This document shows, piece after piece, positions 7,965-17,168 of a stretch of DNA of 64,000 bases (positions within the stretch are counted from its first letter, which is position 1; each line of letters opens with the position of its first letter). The notes under the pieces are model-generated. The model made no database searches and had not been told where the DNA came from. It saw only the letters and a program-made list of their open reading frames with translations. The translations under genes and the position numbers were made by a program. Source of the DNA: an uncultured Muribaculaceae bacterium (GTDB lineage Bacteria; Bacteroidota; Bacteroidia; Bacteroidales; Muribaculaceae); assembly GCA_947632485.1 (NCBI GenBank), contig CANRPJ010000005.1, positions 62,001 to 126,000 of the forward strand, given 5' to 3'.

Positions 7965-8818
7965 TGCGAGTTCCGGTATTCGCGGGGCGAAACCCCCACA
8001 GCACCCTTAAAATATTTTCCGAAAAAGCTCTGGGAAGAGAATCCCAGTTCATCGGAAATCTGCTGCACAGTCATGTTGGTCGATTTGAGAAGCACCTTGG
8101 CCTCAAGAATCAGATAGCGTTCAATCCATTCGCCGGCAGTATGGCCTGTTACGCTCTTCACGCATCGTGAGAGATGCTTTGCCGTAACTCCCAGCTCAGC
8201 GGCGTAGGAATCGAGGCGCCTGTCAGTGCGGAATCTCTCCTGCACAGCTCCCAGATATTTGTCGACCAGTCTTTCAGCCGACGACCGATGGGCTGTCTGT
8301 GTCTGCTCAAAAGTATCAGCGGCTGTGGAGAAGAAGAACGATGCCAGCAGATAGATCACCGCATGGTAGGCCCATTTCCCTCCGCTCTCCTGAATAGTGC
8401 GGATCTTGCTGTAAAGCTCTTCGTAGCTGCCTACTGACGATTCCGGAATAGGTGAGACCGGGGAAGGCCTTATGGCGGGATTAGCTTCATTGACCATCAT
8501 GAAGAGGGAATCGCGCATTCGCTTGGAGAAGAACACGCAGGCTGCCTCGAAATCGGCTGAAACGCTCTCCTTCTGAAGAATCTGCCCTTCACGGATATTA
8601 ATGAAGCAGGGCGCCTTGACGGAGTATTTGCGCAGGTCTATCATCACTTCGCATTCCCCACGGCGCACGAAAACACTCGTGACTGAGGAGAATTTCATAG
8701 GCTCCGTCACTGCATCGAGAATCGCAGCATTGACTCCGTCGAAAGCCCAGAAGTCGCGACTGAGGATATCGTTCACGTTTTCAGGAAGCTCTACAGTGTA
8801 GGTCAGTTTGCGTGGCAT
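7961..8818 (-). CDS. AraC-family transcriptional regulator
   Basis: The 285-residue protein has an N-terminal cupin-like sensor region (about 1-150) and a C-terminal AraC/XylS double helix-turn-helix domain (about 185-285). The second helix pair is well conserved: MTVQQISDELGFSSQSFFGKYFKGAVGVSPREYR. It leads an operon with an EamA exporter and an MFS transporter, so it probably regulates export of a compound that it senses. A -7 box TAAATTTG lies 30 bases upstream of the ATG. The ligand cannot be predicted. Confidence 0.9.
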   Translation of the reverse strand: MPRKLTYTVELPENVNDILSRDFWAFDGVNAAILDAVTEPMKFSSVTSVFVRRGECEVMIDLRKYSVKAPCFINIREGQILQKESVSADFEAACVFFSKRMRDSLFMMVNEANPAIRPSPVSPIPESSVGSYEELYSKIRTIQESGGKWAYHAVIYLLASFFFSTAADTFEQTQTAHRSSAERLVDKYLGAVQERFRTDRRLDSYAAELGVTAKHLSRCVKSVTGHTAGEWIERYLILEAKVLLKSTNMTVQQISDELGFSSQSFFGKYFKGAVGVSPREYRNSQ

Positions 8819-8848
8819 GATCAGTCAGAAATTGTGTGATTCAGATTA

Positions 8849-8856
8849 CAAATTTA
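8849..8856 (-). promoter_or_regulatory. -7 box of the araC-eamA-mfs operon
   Basis: On the minus strand TAAATTTG matches TAnnTTTG exactly and places transcription start about 25 bases before the ATG at 8818. A consensus -33 box is not seen, which may indicate activator dependence. Confidence 0.55.
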
Positions 8857-8929
8857 CACCTTTTTGCAATTATCCAGGCTTCAGAAGCGAAAAAGAGGCC
8901 AATTTGTTTTCAAAATTAACAAATGAGGT

Positions 8930-9132
8930 TAAATTGGTTATATAACCTTAAACGCGCTCAATCGATTAAACCTCCGGGGGTGAACAACGTTCTAATAGCA
9001 GAAAGCAATATGGACAGAAGTGTTCATCGTTTCGTGAGAAAAGTTGAATGCGGTTTTAAGTTTAGTTAGATATAGTTTATAGTGGAATCTGGAGGAGACC
9101 GTCGTTACGATAGTCTCCTCTTCCGCTTTTTT
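8930..9132 (+). other. Intergenic transcript candidate with 19-codon ORF and terminator-like hairpin
   Basis: This stretch lies between araC and the YgjP-like gene. It holds a near-consensus -7 box TAAATTGG at 8930-8937 with TTTG at 8903-8906. A 19-codon reading frame starting MDRSVHRFVRK runs 9010-9069. A hairpin follows, GAGGAGAC at 9092-9099 with GTCTCCTC at 9113-9120, and then TTCCGCTTTTTT. Together these would make an RNA of about 190 bases ending in a rho-independent terminator. It could be a small RNA, a small peptide mRNA or an attenuated leader for the next gene. Evidence is positional only. Confidence 0.3.
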
Positions 9133-9145
9133 GGGGAGGAATGGT

Positions 9146-9153
9146 TATCTTTG
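9146..9153 (+). promoter_or_regulatory. -7 box of the YgjP-like gene
   Basis: TATCTTTG is an exact -7 match. It lies 5 bases before the ATG at 9159, so the mRNA would start at or just before that codon. This also makes the in-frame ATG at 9141 unlikely as a start, because it lies upstream of the box. Confidence 0.6.
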
Positions 9154-9158
9154 CAGAT

Positions 9159-9713
9159 ATGGGAGCGAGAATAATTGAAAGGAGAAAGGTGATGCTTGCC
9201 GGTGGCACTGAGGTGCTTGTAGAGGTAAAAGACTGCCGTCGTCTGAGCCTGCGGCTTCGCGCCGACGGCAGGCCGGTGCTTACGGTGCCTGCCGGCTGCG
9301 CATGGAGCCGGGCTATGGCTTTTCTTTCAGACCAGGAGCAATGGATTCGCGATCGGCTTCTGGTTCGTGAGGAGCGCTCAAGGAGTCTTCCGCCGCTTAC
9401 CCCTGAGCTGGCACGTGCTTTCTGGTTTCGCTTGCCTTCAGTGTTTGAGCGTTGGGAGAAGGAGATGGGGCTCAGGCCATCTGCTGTAGCAGTCAAGGAT
9501 ATGTCATCGCGCTGGGGCTCATGCCACCCGGTGACAAAGAAGATCTCAATAAGTTTCCGCCTGGCGCAGTATCCCGACGAATGTACCGACTATGTGGTGG
9601 TTCATGAGCTGGCGCATCTTCGCCATGCTAACCACGGCCCGGAGTTCTGGGCTCTTGTGGAGCGGTATTTTCCCGAGCATAAAAAATGCCGCGCGATTTT
9701 GCGCGGCAAATAA
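9159..9713 (+). CDS. YgjP-like (DUF45/M48-type) zinc metallopeptidase
   Basis: The protein (184 residues from the ATG at 9159) ends in the family's core: SSRWGSCHPVTKKISISFRLAQ, then VVVHELAHLRHANHGPEFW, with the zinc motif HELAH and a downstream HGPEFW histidine, and a last stretch FPEHKKCRAILRG. This is typical of YgjP/DUF45 proteins, cytoplasmic predicted peptidases of unclear substrate. The start at 9159 is favoured by the -7 box ending at 9153. An alternative ATG at 9192 has a better Shine-Dalgarno (GGAGAAAGG) and would give 173 residues. The last codons overlap a terminator hairpin that serves the opposing operon. Confidence 0.85.
   Translation: MGARIIERRKVMLAGGTEVLVEVKDCRRLSLRLRADGRPVLTVPAGCAWSRAMAFLSDQEQWIRDRLLVREERSRSLPPLTPELARAFWFRLPSVFERWEKEMGLRPSAVAVKDMSSRWGSCHPVTKKISISFRLAQYPDECTDYVVVHELAHLRHANHGPEFWALVERYFPEHKKCRAILRGK
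9681..9707 (-). terminator. Terminator of the long minus-strand operon, embedded in the YgjP-like 3' end
   Basis: GCCGCGC (9688-9694) pairs with GCGCGGC (9701-9707). Read on the minus strand the hairpin is followed by ATTTTTT (9681-9687), a classical rho-independent terminator placed just after the acyltransferase stop at 9735. It lies inside the last codons of the opposing gene, whose stop is at 9711-9713. Confidence 0.75.
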
Positions 9714-9734
9714 AACCGTAGAAGCCGGATTTTC

Positions 9735-10885
9735 TCAGACCACGAATTTCTTCGTAAACCGGAACTGCTTCATTATCCAGACTATAACTGCCGTGAATGC
9801 AAAAATAATGATTGCAGCCAAGATGATACGGCTCCAGTCGGGCAATCCGCTCTTCTCAAGCAAATCGTAGCCCATGCTCTCAAAGGGGAAATGCACGAGG
9901 TAGATGCCGAAGGTAAGAGTGGCAAGCGATGAGAGCCATTTAGGACTGCGGACCTTAAGCTGCTGAATGGCGATGAATACGGGTGCGGTCATCATGAATA
10001 CGTTGATTCCACAGAAGAGCCATATTATCTCAAGATGTGAATAATCACCGGGGTGCCATTTCTGCACGAGCACGTAGCCGCCGAAAGTTACAGCGTAGCC
10101 TATAAGGAACGAAGGAATCAGAATGGCACACATCTTGGCCTTCGACCAGTTGAGGGGATATTTCTTAAGATAATAGGCGAGAAGGAGATAGCCGGCGAAT
10201 CCCGACATATAGTAGAATGAGCCGTAGATGTTCCAGTCGCACACGCCAAGAATACCGAAATTACCGAACATACCTTCAAATCCAAGAGCGGGAGCCACCA
10301 TCTGCACATAAGGCAGAAAGAGCGAGACGAACCATAGGATCAGCACTGTCTTCAGATCCTTCCTCGAGGCGGTAATCAGCCAGCTGTTGAGTATGGGTAT
10401 GATCAGATAGAGGCCGATGAGCATGTAGAGGTACCAGAGCGCGTGGTATCATAGTTGAAATTGAAAATCCAGGTCCACATGCGCGGCACGAACTTCTCGG
10501 TAGAGTAGAGCCCATCGCTGAGCATTGCGTTGGCCGTATCGGGATTAATGTAGTTGAAATAGCAGTAGCCGATTACGGGGAGAACCAGCGACCAGAACAA
10601 TATCGGCCAGAAAATCCTGCCTATTCTTCTGCGGTAGAATACCGAAAGCTGCCGGTCACGCTCCGCTACAGGCAAAAGAAGCACTCCTGTCATCATCACA
10701 AACATAGGCACACTCGGACGCACCAGCGATCCGATACCTGTGCCGGTAATAAAGGCAATCTTGTTGTTGTCAAACTGGCCTACGAACGGATCACAAGCAT
10801 GGGAGAGCACCACCATGAAGCAGGCAAGCACGCGCAGCACATCGATCCATTCGATGCGCATCTCCTCGTTTCCTTTCTTTAGCAT
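9735..10885 (-). pseudogene. Acyltransferase 3 (OafA/YrhL-like) membrane protein, frameshifted
   Basis: Two frames together encode one acyltransferase-3 protein. The N-terminal part (10885 to about 10448) has RIEWIDVLRVLACFMVVLSH, the family's first segment with its catalytic histidine, and SVPMFVMMTG. The C-terminal part (about 10448 to 9735) carries YHALWYLYMLIGLYLIIP and further membrane segments, ending LKQFRFTKKF-like. The frames join near 10448, where the minus strand reads GATACCAC and one extra T (GAT TAC CAC) would restore NYDYHALWYL. Nothing else is decayed, so this is a recent mutation or a sequencing error. Intact members O-acetylate or succinylate surface polysaccharides. It is last in the dxr-rseP operon. 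Confidence 0.8.
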
Positions 10886-10912
10886 TATTGTTGCAGTTAT
10901 TAATGATTCAGT

Positions 10913-11332
10913 CTATTCAAGATGGCGCATCAGCGAGTTGGCAAGGTATGCTCCCAAAGGCTGCATCTCCCCTATAAGGGGAAGAAGCGAAGCAGAATCG
11001 CTCACTCTCTTCAGCACCTTGAAGGCAAGCACATCTGCTTCCTCCGGGCTCTGCACATCTGCAGCGAGCTCAAGGGCGGCCTCCATTGGCGGAGCAGGCA
11101 GCAGCCCCATAATGTAGAGCGCCAATAATCTCGATTCTCTCACCCCCCGGTCTGTCCATAGAGTTGATGCTATATCTGAATCGGCTCCAATTCTCCGGGC
11201 TATTTCGGAAATCTGGGGAATATTGAGTCCGAACACCTGCGGGCAGGGAGTGGCCCCGGCCTGTTTAAGCTGAGAGGCTGTCACTCCATTGCGCAGTGCG
11301 AAAAACTCTTTCTTAATCTCCTGCAGGGTCAT
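10913..11332 (-). CDS. Small HEAT-repeat protein related to AlkD-type DNA alkylation repair proteins
   Basis: The 139-residue, mostly helical protein resembles the HEAT-like repeats of the AlkD family (QVFGLNIPQISEIARRIG, then ESRLLALYIMGLL and ADVLAFKVLKRV). It is clearly shorter than canonical AlkD (about 220-240 residues), and the catalytic residues of AlkD cannot be identified with confidence. It follows the DPP III gene by 6 bases and precedes the broken acyltransferase by 27. DNA repair is possible but unproven. Confidence 0.55.
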   Translation of the reverse strand: MTLQEIKKEFFALRNGVTASQLKQAGATPCPQVFGLNIPQISEIARRIGADSDIASTLWTDRGVRESRLLALYIMGLLPAPPMEAALELAADVQSPEEADVLAFKVLKRVSDSASLLPLIGEMQPLGAYLANSLMRHLE

Positions 11333-11338
11333 GACGGG

Positions 11339-13330
11339 TCAGAGAGTGCTGAAATCGCGGCTAAGGCGGAGCTGCTGCTCCGGGTAACTCTCAGTATAAG
11401 AGATTTCTACATCTACAATCTTACCGTCGGCATCGTAGACCGGGGTGTAGGTGGGATTTACGAATCCGCGGTAAGGAGGAATATCTAGGTGAGAATAGCG
11501 CTCGATCACTTCGGCATGGAGCTGAGGATCAACCTTTACGGCATATTTGCGGATAAGAGCATCGCCGGCCTTATAATCGCCTTCGCTCTTTATTCGCTGA
11601 ATTTCAGCAAGGAGCTCGCCTAAGATTTCGCGCATTCGCTTATAGTCATTGATTTTCACGAAGGTTTTGCCACCCTTCTTCACGAGCTGAACAGCGTTTC
11701 CTTTCTTTCCCTTGTCAAGCACATAGGCGGCAATGAGCTGGCGGTTGCGCATGTGAGCCTCCTCGACGTCTTTTCCCGGTTCGATGCGATAGAGCTGAGT
11801 CATAAGACCGTTGAGCATATATTTGTAGTATTCAGCCTTATATGCTTCCGGATCAGGTAGCACTCCAATTTCCTGGAGCTTAGGATCGGCCAGATAGTAA
11901 AGAGCAAACAGGTCGGCGCGCGCCTCCTCGAGAGCTGAGCCGTGCTCCTTAAGGGCGTCGGGATCAGTATCCGGCAGCAGGCGCCCGGAGCCGTGGCCCA
12001 GACATTCATGGAGGTCGGTATGCAGCATATCGGTAAGATACAGCCATTCCTCCATGAGCTTCCGCGTAGGCTCGTCGATTACGAACTCTTCATTGAAACC
12101 ATTGCCATGGGAGGCCATCTCATAGGCTTCGGTGATATTTTCAAGAGTCACCGACTTTGAGCCGTGGGAGCTGCGGATCCAGTTGGCATTAGGGAGATTG
12201 ATGCCGATAGCGGTAGAGGGATATGCGTCTCCTCCAAGCTGGGCTGCGGTAATCACTTTGGCTGTGACTCCTTTCACCTCCGGCTTGCGGAACCGAGGGT
12301 CGACCGGGCTGTGATCTTCAAACCATTGGGCATTTGCCGATATCGCCTCAGTACGTGCTGATGATTTATGGTTCTTGAAATTTACGTAGGATTCCCAGGA
12401 ACCGGTCATTCCCAGCGGGTCGTTGTAGCTTTCGATAAAGCCGTTGACAAAATCAATGTCGGATTTCGTATCGTCGACCCAGAGAATGCTGTATTCATCA
12501 AACAGGCGCAGGTCGCCCGTGATATAATAGTCGATAAGTTTCTGTATCCATGCAGCCTGCGCTTCATTCTCGGCTACACCCTTTGCCTTATCGAGCCAAT
12601 ATACTATCTGAGCGATTGCAGGACCATAGAGACCGGCCAGATGGTAGGTCTGTTCGGTTACTTTGCCATCTTTTTTCACTACCCGCGCATTGAGTCCATA
12701 GGATACCGGAGTGGGATCACCAGGCTTTTTGAGCGCGTTGTAGTAGTCTTCCACTTCCGCCTGGGTTACCCCCTCATATAGATTTCCAGCTGAGGTAGCC
12801 ACTATATCGGCATCGCCGTCCTGATTCACCTTTTTTGTGAGCAGGTCTGGGTTGAAAATCACCTCCAGAAGCGTAGCCTGGTCAGCCGGTTTCTTATCGG
12901 AGGGCAGGGCAGCTATCTGCTCTTCAAGAAAAGCTCTTGAGAATTCGGGCTTAAACTTGTCGTTGCTATAGTGATGGTAGATGCCGTTGCTGAACCAGAG
13001 GCGTTTCAGATATTCCTCAAAGGCCTTGAAGTCTTTGGAATCGCGCGGTCCCGAGTAGGCGGTATATATGTTTTCAAACAGGTTCCTGATCGGCAGATTG
13101 TAGCGTCCGTTCTGATCCCAGATTATGTCGCGTCCGGCCTGAGCCGCCTGCGACAGGTAATAAATCATCTCTTTCTGAGCGGGAGTGAGTTCGGAGAATC
13201 CGGGCACTTCGTAGCGGAGCACCTCGATGTCGGCAAACCGGTCTACGTGATAATTGAAATCCTTATGGTCGGCGGCGTTGAGCGAAAGTGCCGAAGCTGT
13301 AGTCATTGCGATGGCGAGGAGGTTTTTCAT
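11339..13330 (-). CDS. Dipeptidyl-peptidase III (M49 family), secreted
   Basis: The 663-residue zinc exopeptidase removes dipeptides from peptide N-termini. The M49 motif here is HECLGH at about residues 441-446, the shorter form known from Bacteroides DPP III (the eukaryotic type is HELLGH), with the second motif EEARAD at about 467-472. An N-terminal signal peptide (MKNLLAIAMTTASALSLNAA) indicates export to the periplasm, unlike the cytoplasmic eukaryotic enzyme. It sits 34 bases after the rlmI-like gene and 6 bases before the HEAT-repeat gene, inside the long minus-strand operon. Confidence 0.92.
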   Translation of the reverse strand: MKNLLAIAMTTASALSLNAADHKDFNYHVDRFADIEVLRYEVPGFSELTPAQKEMIYYLSQAAQAGRDIIWDQNGRYNLPIRNLFENIYTAYSGPRDSKDFKAFEEYLKRLWFSNGIYHHYSNDKFKPEFSRAFLEEQIAALPSDKKPADQATLLEVIFNPDLLTKKVNQDGDADIVATSAGNLYEGVTQAEVEDYYNALKKPGDPTPVSYGLNARVVKKDGKVTEQTYHLAGLYGPAIAQIVYWLDKAKGVAENEAQAAWIQKLIDYYITGDLRLFDEYSILWVDDTKSDIDFVNGFIESYNDPLGMTGSWESYVNFKNHKSSARTEAISANAQWFEDHSPVDPRFRKPEVKGVTAKVITAAQLGGDAYPSTAIGINLPNANWIRSSHGSKSVTLENITEAYEMASHGNGFNEEFVIDEPTRKLMEEWLYLTDMLHTDLHECLGHGSGRLLPDTDPDALKEHGSALEEARADLFALYYLADPKLQEIGVLPDPEAYKAEYYKYMLNGLMTQLYRIEPGKDVEEAHMRNRQLIAAYVLDKGKKGNAVQLVKKGGKTFVKINDYKRMREILGELLAEIQRIKSEGDYKAGDALIRKYAVKVDPQLHAEVIERYSHLDIPPYRGFVNPTYTPVYDADGKIVDVEISYTESYPEQQLRLSRDFSTL

Positions 13331-13364
13331 TATGCTGGTTTGTGAATTTGATCGTAGAAAACTA

Positions 13365-14546
13365 TTACTCTACGTAGAGCACCAGACCCTTGAGGTATTC
13401 GCCTTCGGGGTGGCAGATGTCGATAGGGTGATCGGCAGGCTGAGAGAGCTGATAAAGAATCCTCACATTACGGCCCGACTGTGCCGCCGCACTGAACACG
13501 GCGAGGCGGAACTGCTCACGGGTCACGACCTGCGAGCAACTGAAGGTGAAGAGAATGCCTCCCGGCGCAATCTTCTCAAACGCCTTGGCATTCAGTCGCC
13601 TGTAGCCCTGCAGTCCGTTGTGGAGCGCTTTGCGGTGCTTGGCGAAGGCTGGAGGATCAAGCACGATGAGGTCGTATTCCCCACTCTCCATTGTCGTAAG
13701 AAATTTGAAGGCATCTTCATCTATTGCCCTATGATGATTGCAACCGGGGAAGTTGAGGTCTACGTTGGCCTGGGTGAGCGAAACCGCTTTTGACGAGGAG
13801 TCGACAGAATCAACCCATCTGGCACCTCCACGAAGGGCATAGACGGAGAATCCGCCGGTGTAGCAGAACATATTGAGCACCTTTCTGCCCTGAGCGAGAT
13901 GCTGAAGCAGCAGGCGGTTCTCCCTCTGATCTACAAAGAAACCGGTTTTCTGCCCCCGCAGCCAGTCGATATTGAACTGCAGACCGTTTTCAGTTGCTAC
14001 GCTGCCGTTGTAGGAACCTATCAGGTATTCATTTTCAGGATCGAGGCGGGCTTTGTAGGGGAGGGTGGTCTCACTCTTATAGTAGACGTTGCGCACTCCC
14101 AATCCCTCTATCTGGGTGAGCGCCTGAGCAATCTGAAAGCGGCAGAAATGCATTCCGGGTGAATGAGCCTGCACTACAGCAGTGTCGGCATAGATGTCGA
14201 TAATCAGACCCGGCAGGAAATCGCCTTCGCCATGCACGAGACGGAAGCAGTCATTATCAGGGCGGATCAGTCCGAGAGCCCTTCTCAGGGCTGCCGCTTC
14301 AGAAAGTCGCGAGGCGAAGAATCCTTCCGGTAGAGTCTCGGCTCCGAAAGCGAGCATACGCACAGCTATGCTGCCTATCTGATAGTGGCCTGTGCCAATC
14401 AAAGTGCCGTCGGAGGCCCGCACCGTGACCAAATCACCTTCTTCAATACCCTGGGGCACCGACTGCAGGGCTCCGGAGAAAATCCAGGGGTGACGGCGTT
14501 GCAGCGACTCCTCTTTTCCTTTTTTCAGTTTTATCTCAGCTTGCAT
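13365..14546 (-). CDS. rlmI: Class I SAM-dependent rRNA methyltransferase, RlmI-like
   Basis: The 393-residue protein has an N-terminal PUA domain (KGKEESLQRRHPWIFSGAL...VTVRASDG, about 1-75), a linker domain, and a C-terminal Rossmann methyltransferase (KVLNMFCYTGGFSVYALRGGA as motif I near 213-233; DLIVLDPPAFAK as motif IV). This is the architecture of RlmI, which makes m5C1962 in 23S rRNA. The PUA-methyltransferase match is solid; the exact target base is taken from the family. It lies 12 bases after rseP in the same operon. Confidence 0.85.
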   Translation of the reverse strand: MQAEIKLKKGKEESLQRRHPWIFSGALQSVPQGIEEGDLVTVRASDGTLIGTGHYQIGSIAVRMLAFGAETLPEGFFASRLSEAAALRRALGLIRPDNDCFRLVHGEGDFLPGLIIDIYADTAVVQAHSPGMHFCRFQIAQALTQIEGLGVRNVYYKSETTLPYKARLDPENEYLIGSYNGSVATENGLQFNIDWLRGQKTGFFVDQRENRLLLQHLAQGRKVLNMFCYTGGFSVYALRGGARWVDSVDSSSKAVSLTQANVDLNFPGCNHHRAIDEDAFKFLTTMESGEYDLIVLDPPAFAKHRKALHNGLQGYRRLNAKAFEKIAPGGILFTFSCSQVVTREQFRLAVFSAAAQSGRNVRILYQLSQPADHPIDICHPEGEYLKGLVLYVE

Positions 14547-14558
14547 AAGGCTTTTGAA

Positions 14559-15941
14559 TTATTTGAAGAGCCGCACTATATCCATACCGTTGGCATAGAT
14601 AAGCAGCAATATCAGCAGACCCATTCCGACCATCTGTGCCCATTCCATAAATTTTTCACTCGGCTTGCGGCGCGTGATCACCTCATAGAGCAGGAAAAGC
14701 ACATGACCGCCGTCGAGAGCAGGTATAGGCAGGATATTCATGAAGGCGAGAGCCACGCTAAGGAAAGCAGCCACATTCCAGAAAGCTATCCAGTCCCAGC
14801 TCTCGGGGAAGATGCTGCCCAGAGTGCCGAAACCTCCTAAGCTCTTTGCTCCTTCCTTGGTGAATACGAGCTTCATCGACTGCGCATAGCTCGACAAGCG
14901 CTCCACTCCCATCTCCACTCCGCGCGGCACTGAAGCGAAGAGTCCGTAGCGAATCTCCTTGGAATCGAAGAATGCCGAGGGGTCAGTCTCCAGACCTACA
15001 CCCATCTTGGAGGCGCCTGAAAGAGGCACGAGCACTGAAAGAGTATCGCTGGCTCCGGCCGGATTGGGACGCGCTATAGTCATGGATACGGTCTTGTCGG
15101 CATGACCCTCAAGGGCATCGAAGAAGGTCAGCAGATCAGGAGTAGCTACGCTGTCGATTGCTATAATATGGTCTCCTTTCTTGATTCCTGCTTTTGCCGC
15201 TCCTTCGCCCGGTGCTACCTGAGTGATACGCACGGGGAGACGGTAGGCCATGAAGTTTACCTTTGTATCCGCCTTTTTCGCCTCCTCTTCAAGAGTAAAG
15301 ATGAAATCGGAAGGCATCGGGATAGTTATGGTGTCGCGTCCGTTGCGAAGCACCGTTACGCTATTTGCCTGAAGCATCTGAATCCGTGTGTCGGCAGGAC
15401 GGTCGAGCACCTTGCCATCAGCCTCAAGAGGAATATCGCCGTCGCGGAAGCCAAGTTTCTTAGCTTCATCGGAATAGCTCATGCCGAGGGTGGCCTTATC
15501 GAAAGGCACATATTTCTCACCTGTGGCATAGACGATACCGGCGTAAATCAGAATGGCGAGGAGGAAATTGAAGAGCACTCCGGCAATCATTATGAGGAGC
15601 CTCTGCCATGCCGGTTTGCTTCTGAATTCGTCAGGTTTGGGTGGAGCTGCCATCTGCTCGCGGTCCATCGACTCATCGATCATGCCGGAAATCTTGCAGT
15701 AGCCTCCGAGAGGCAGCCAGCCGATGCCATACTCCGTATCGTTCCAGAAACCAGGCTTGGTGCCCTCCTTCCGTTTGGGTTTCCACTTGAAAAGGGAGAA
15801 CCAGGGATTGAAGAAGATATAGAATTTTTCAACCTTCACTCCGAATATGCGGGCGAAGAGGAAATGACCGAACTCGTGGATAATCACGAGAATCACGAAG
15901 GCCAGGATTAACTGGGCAGCTTTTATGAGAAATGTATCCAT
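14559..15941 (-). CDS. rseP: RIP metalloprotease RseP (site-2 protease)
   Basis: The 460-residue inner-membrane protease has the zinc motif HEFGH at residues 22-26 in its first membrane helix, a PDZ domain around 205-295 (TQVAPGEGAAKAGIKKGDHIIAIDS), and the C-terminal active-site segment NILPIPALDGGH. RseP cleaves membrane-bound anti-sigma factors and clears signal peptides. It follows dxr by 8 bases; dxr-rseP adjacency is common in bacteria. An insert between the first helix and the PDZ domain (WKPKRKEGTKPGFWNDTEYG) is typical of Bacteroidetes members. Confidence 0.93.
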   Translation of the reverse strand: MDTFLIKAAQLILAFVILVIIHEFGHFLFARIFGVKVEKFYIFFNPWFSLFKWKPKRKEGTKPGFWNDTEYGIGWLPLGGYCKISGMIDESMDREQMAAPPKPDEFRSKPAWQRLLIMIAGVLFNFLLAILIYAGIVYATGEKYVPFDKATLGMSYSDEAKKLGFRDGDIPLEADGKVLDRPADTRIQMLQANSVTVLRNGRDTITIPMPSDFIFTLEEEAKKADTKVNFMAYRLPVRITQVAPGEGAAKAGIKKGDHIIAIDSVATPDLLTFFDALEGHADKTVSMTIARPNPAGASDTLSVLVPLSGASKMGVGLETDPSAFFDSKEIRYGLFASVPRGVEMGVERLSSYAQSMKLVFTKEGAKSLGGFGTLGSIFPESWDWIAFWNVAAFLSVALAFMNILPIPALDGGHVLFLLYEVITRRKPSEKFMEWAQMVGMGLLILLLIYANGMDIVRLFK

Positions 15942-15949
15942 TTGAATAA

Positions 15950-17119
15950 TCAGAAAGAGTTTTGGAGTAGCTGGGAGGCTAATGCACGAGCCTCATGATC
16001 GGTAGCTTCGAGGGTGGCAAGGTCGGAAGCCTTGGTGGAAGGCATCGCTTCCATCACGGAGCGCACGAGCCGGGGCATATCAGTAAACTTCAGCCTCCCT
16101 TCCAGAAATGCAGCAACTGCCACTTCATTAGCGGCGTTGAGCACGCAAGGGGCAGTGCCCCCTTCCGCTATAGCCTCAAAGGCATATCCGAGAAGAGGGA
16201 AGCGGTCAAAGTCGGGCGCCTCAAACTCAAGCCGGGCGTAATCGCTAAGGGAGAGAGGCTTCTCCGCGCCGGGAAGGCGCTCGGGCCAACTCAGCGCATG
16301 GCTTATGGGCAGATGCATATCGGGAAGGCCAAGCTGAGCCTTCACGGAACCATCGCGAAACTGCACCATGCTATGAACGATACTTTGAGGGTGAACCACG
16401 ACTTCGATTCTTTCCGGCTGGACTCCGAAAAGCCATCGGGCTTCGATCATTTCAAAGCCCTTGTTCATCATCGATGCGGAGTCGATAGTCACTTTTGCTC
16501 CCATATCCCAGTTGGGGTGACGCAGCGCGTCGGAGGCGGTCACATGCTCGAGCTGCTCCTTGCTGTGAAGCCGAAACGGGCCACCACTGGCGGTAAGGAG
16601 AATCTTATCTACAGAGTCTGGGTTTTCTCCGGCAAGGCATTGGAAGATTGCGGAGTGCTCGCTGTCGACGGGCAAAATATCGGATCCTGACTTCCGCGCG
16701 GCGCTGGTTATCAGTTCTCCTCCAACCACAAGCGTCTCTTTATTGGCCAGAGCGAGAGTCTTACCCGCTTCGACAGCGCGGAGCGTAGGAAGCAGGCCGC
16801 TATAGCCTACCATTGCCGCTACCACCATATCTATTTCCGGGAGAGTGGCGGCCTCTACTATTGCATCAAGGCCACTGAGCACGCGGATTCCGGTGTCCTT
16901 AAGAGAACCCCGCAGCGGCTCGAGAGCCTCCGGAGAACCGATCACCACCAATTCAGGACGAAACTGCCGCGCTTGCCGGGCGAGCAATTGCCAGTTGCGT
17001 CCGGCTACGAGTGCACGCACTTCAAACCTTTCGGGGTGAGCCGCCACCACGTCGAGAGTCTGGGTGCCGATGCTCCCGGTGCTTCCCAGTATAGATATTT
17101 TTTTGCGCAGACTACCCAT
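15950..17119 (-). CDS. dxr: 1-deoxy-D-xylulose-5-phosphate reductoisomerase
   Basis: This is the second enzyme of the non-mevalonate isoprenoid pathway; it converts DXP to MEP with NADPH. The 389-residue length is standard. The N-terminal nucleotide fold has GSTGSIGTQTLDVV, the metal and substrate site is LPVDSEHSAIFQCL, and the catalytic loop carries SGGPFR and HPNWDMG. It lies 49 bases after the LytM-like gene and 8 bases before rseP. Confidence 0.95.
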   Translation of the reverse strand: MGSLRKKISILGSTGSIGTQTLDVVAAHPERFEVRALVAGRNWQLLARQARQFRPELVVIGSPEALEPLRGSLKDTGIRVLSGLDAIVEAATLPEIDMVVAAMVGYSGLLPTLRAVEAGKTLALANKETLVVGGELITSAARKSGSDILPVDSEHSAIFQCLAGENPDSVDKILLTASGGPFRLHSKEQLEHVTASDALRHPNWDMGAKVTIDSASMMNKGFEMIEARWLFGVQPERIEVVVHPQSIVHSMVQFRDGSVKAQLGLPDMHLPISHALSWPERLPGAEKPLSLSDYARLEFEAPDFDRFPLLGYAFEAIAEGGTAPCVLNAANEVAVAAFLEGRLKFTDMPRLVRSVMEAMPSTKASDLATLEATDHEARALASQLLQNSF

Positions 17120-17168
17120 TATTAATGATAATGAGTCACAAAATTACTAAAAATTTCCGAGGGCGCCC

